Below, piece after piece: positions 5,423-5,671 of a stretch of DNA of 5,671 nt. The translations under genes and the position numbers were made by a program. The DNA lies in assembly GCA_000405605.1 (NCBI GenBank), contig ASPA01000094.1:1009-6679 (forward strand), in the 5' to 3' direction. The stretch's first letter is position 1. Every line of letters begins with the position of its first letter. The stretch comes from Atribacteria bacterium SCGC AAA255-G05 (GTDB lineage Bacteria > Atribacterota > Phoenicimicrobiia > Phoenicimicrobiales > Phoenicimicrobiaceae). The notes under the pieces were generated by a model. That model worked only from the letters and a program-made list of their open reading frames with translations, ran no database searches and was not told the origin of the DNA.

Positions 5423-5487
5423 TCGGCAATTCTCCTTCTTAGTTCTAATTAAACGAAAAACTAAAAACCATAATTCAAAAATTTAAA

Positions 5488-5522
5488 ATTGACCGATTGA
5501 CTAATTTGCCAATTGACCAATT
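5488..5522. repeat. Octamer tandem repeat, consensus ATTGACCA (spacer copy 2)
   Basis: Four and a half 8-bp units can be read: ATTGACCG, ATTGACTA, ATTTGCCA, ATTGACCA, ATT. It is the same unit family as at 2372-2407. Between it and iscU, about 5449-5490, the DNA also shows a loose 7-bp phase of A-rich units (AAAAACT, AAAAACC, AAAAATT). Confidence 0.65.
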
Positions 5523-5554
5523 AAGAAAGTATAAAAGGTTTGCTTTTTATCTTT

Positions 5555-5575
5555 TCCTATCCGCTAAGCGCTATC
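5555..5575. repeat. Heptamer repeat CGCTAAN, left part
   Basis: TCCTATC, CGCTAAG and CGCTATC follow one another in 7-bp phase. The CGCTAAN unit returns at 5621-5641 beyond the palindrome, so the two parts look like one array split by other DNA. Confidence 0.5.
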
Positions 5576-5576
5576 A

Positions 5577-5595
5577 GAGCGTATGCAATACGCCC
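5577..5595. repeat. GC-richer palindrome inside the heptamer array (REP-like)
   Basis: GAGCGTAT and ATACGCCC pair in 7 of 8 positions around a GCA loop, and CCTAC follows. It stands out by its G+C from the surrounding AT-rich DNA. The form (short palindrome with a GTAGGGGCG edge on the minus strand) resembles dispersed extragenic palindromes of many environmental bacteria; copy number cannot be judged from one window. Confidence 0.5.
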
Positions 5596-5620
5596 CTACT
5601 TTTTATTTTTCTTTACTATA

Positions 5621-5641
5621 CGCTCTACGCTAAACGCTAAC
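5621..5641. repeat. Heptamer repeat CGCTAAN, right part
   Basis: Three units are in perfect phase: CGCTCTA, CGCTAAA, CGCTAAC. They are preceded by the pyrimidine-rich linker ending TTTTCTTTACT (5607-5617), which is shared with the other spacer. Confidence 0.6.
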
Positions 5642-5671
5642 TTCTTACTAACGAATTACCTCGTATTCCAT

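Noticed and set aside
5648..5671. Possible C-terminal end of an upstream gene (frame MEYEVIR then stop on the minus strand)
   Set aside because: Only seven codons are visible and all three frames are short. It joins directly to heptamer repeats, so coding cannot be claimed.

Overview
The window is AT-rich bacterial DNA, and every gene I can support lies on the minus strand. The gene content points to an anaerobic, probably diderm bacterium of a poorly cultivated lineage: a DUF2148 ferredoxin-domain protein, an IscU-type Fe-S scaffold, a PP-loop enzyme with three cysteines, a split DsbD-like thiol relay, an exported HtrA protease and a Spy/CpxP/ZraP-family periplasmic protein. The composition and repeat-filled spacers would fit a candidate phylum such as Atribacterota or Omnitrophota. 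That placement is a guess; the sequence alone does not fix the taxon.

Layout in the direction of transcription (high to low coordinates). (1) 5423-5671 is a non-coding spacer built of short tandem repeats (7- and 8-bp periods) and one GC-richer palindrome. (2) 5422-3644 is a probable operon of iscU, ccdA and a membrane-anchored thioredoxin-like protein, closed by a strong two-tier hairpin terminator at about 3556-3603. (3) 3509-2541 is a PP-loop ATPase with a C-x2-C...C pattern. (4) 2366-2540 is a second spacer made of the same kinds of repeat module. (5) 2348-1803 is a DUF2148 protein with four cysteines. (6) 1500-1802 is a gene-free, very AT-rich stretch holding a near-consensus sigma-54 (-24/-12) promoter and, about 88 bp upstream of its predicted start, a small palindrome placed where an enhancer-binding protein would sit. 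(7) 1499-957 is the Spy/ZraP-like protein, followed by htrA (873 to beyond base 1; its PDZ region is cut by the window edge).

Functionally there are two themes. The first is envelope stress: an exported LTxxQ-type chaperone and an exported HtrA protease, apparently driven from one sigma-54 promoter. This recalls enterobacterial ZraP (sigma-54 dependent) and the CpxP-DegP partnership. The second is redox and Fe-S metabolism: the IscU scaffold, a CcdA/thioredoxin pair that would carry reducing power across the membrane, and two further cysteine-rich proteins likely to hold Fe-S clusters. The most interesting points are the sigma-54 promoter on the spy-htrA unit and the shared modular design of the two repeat spacers.
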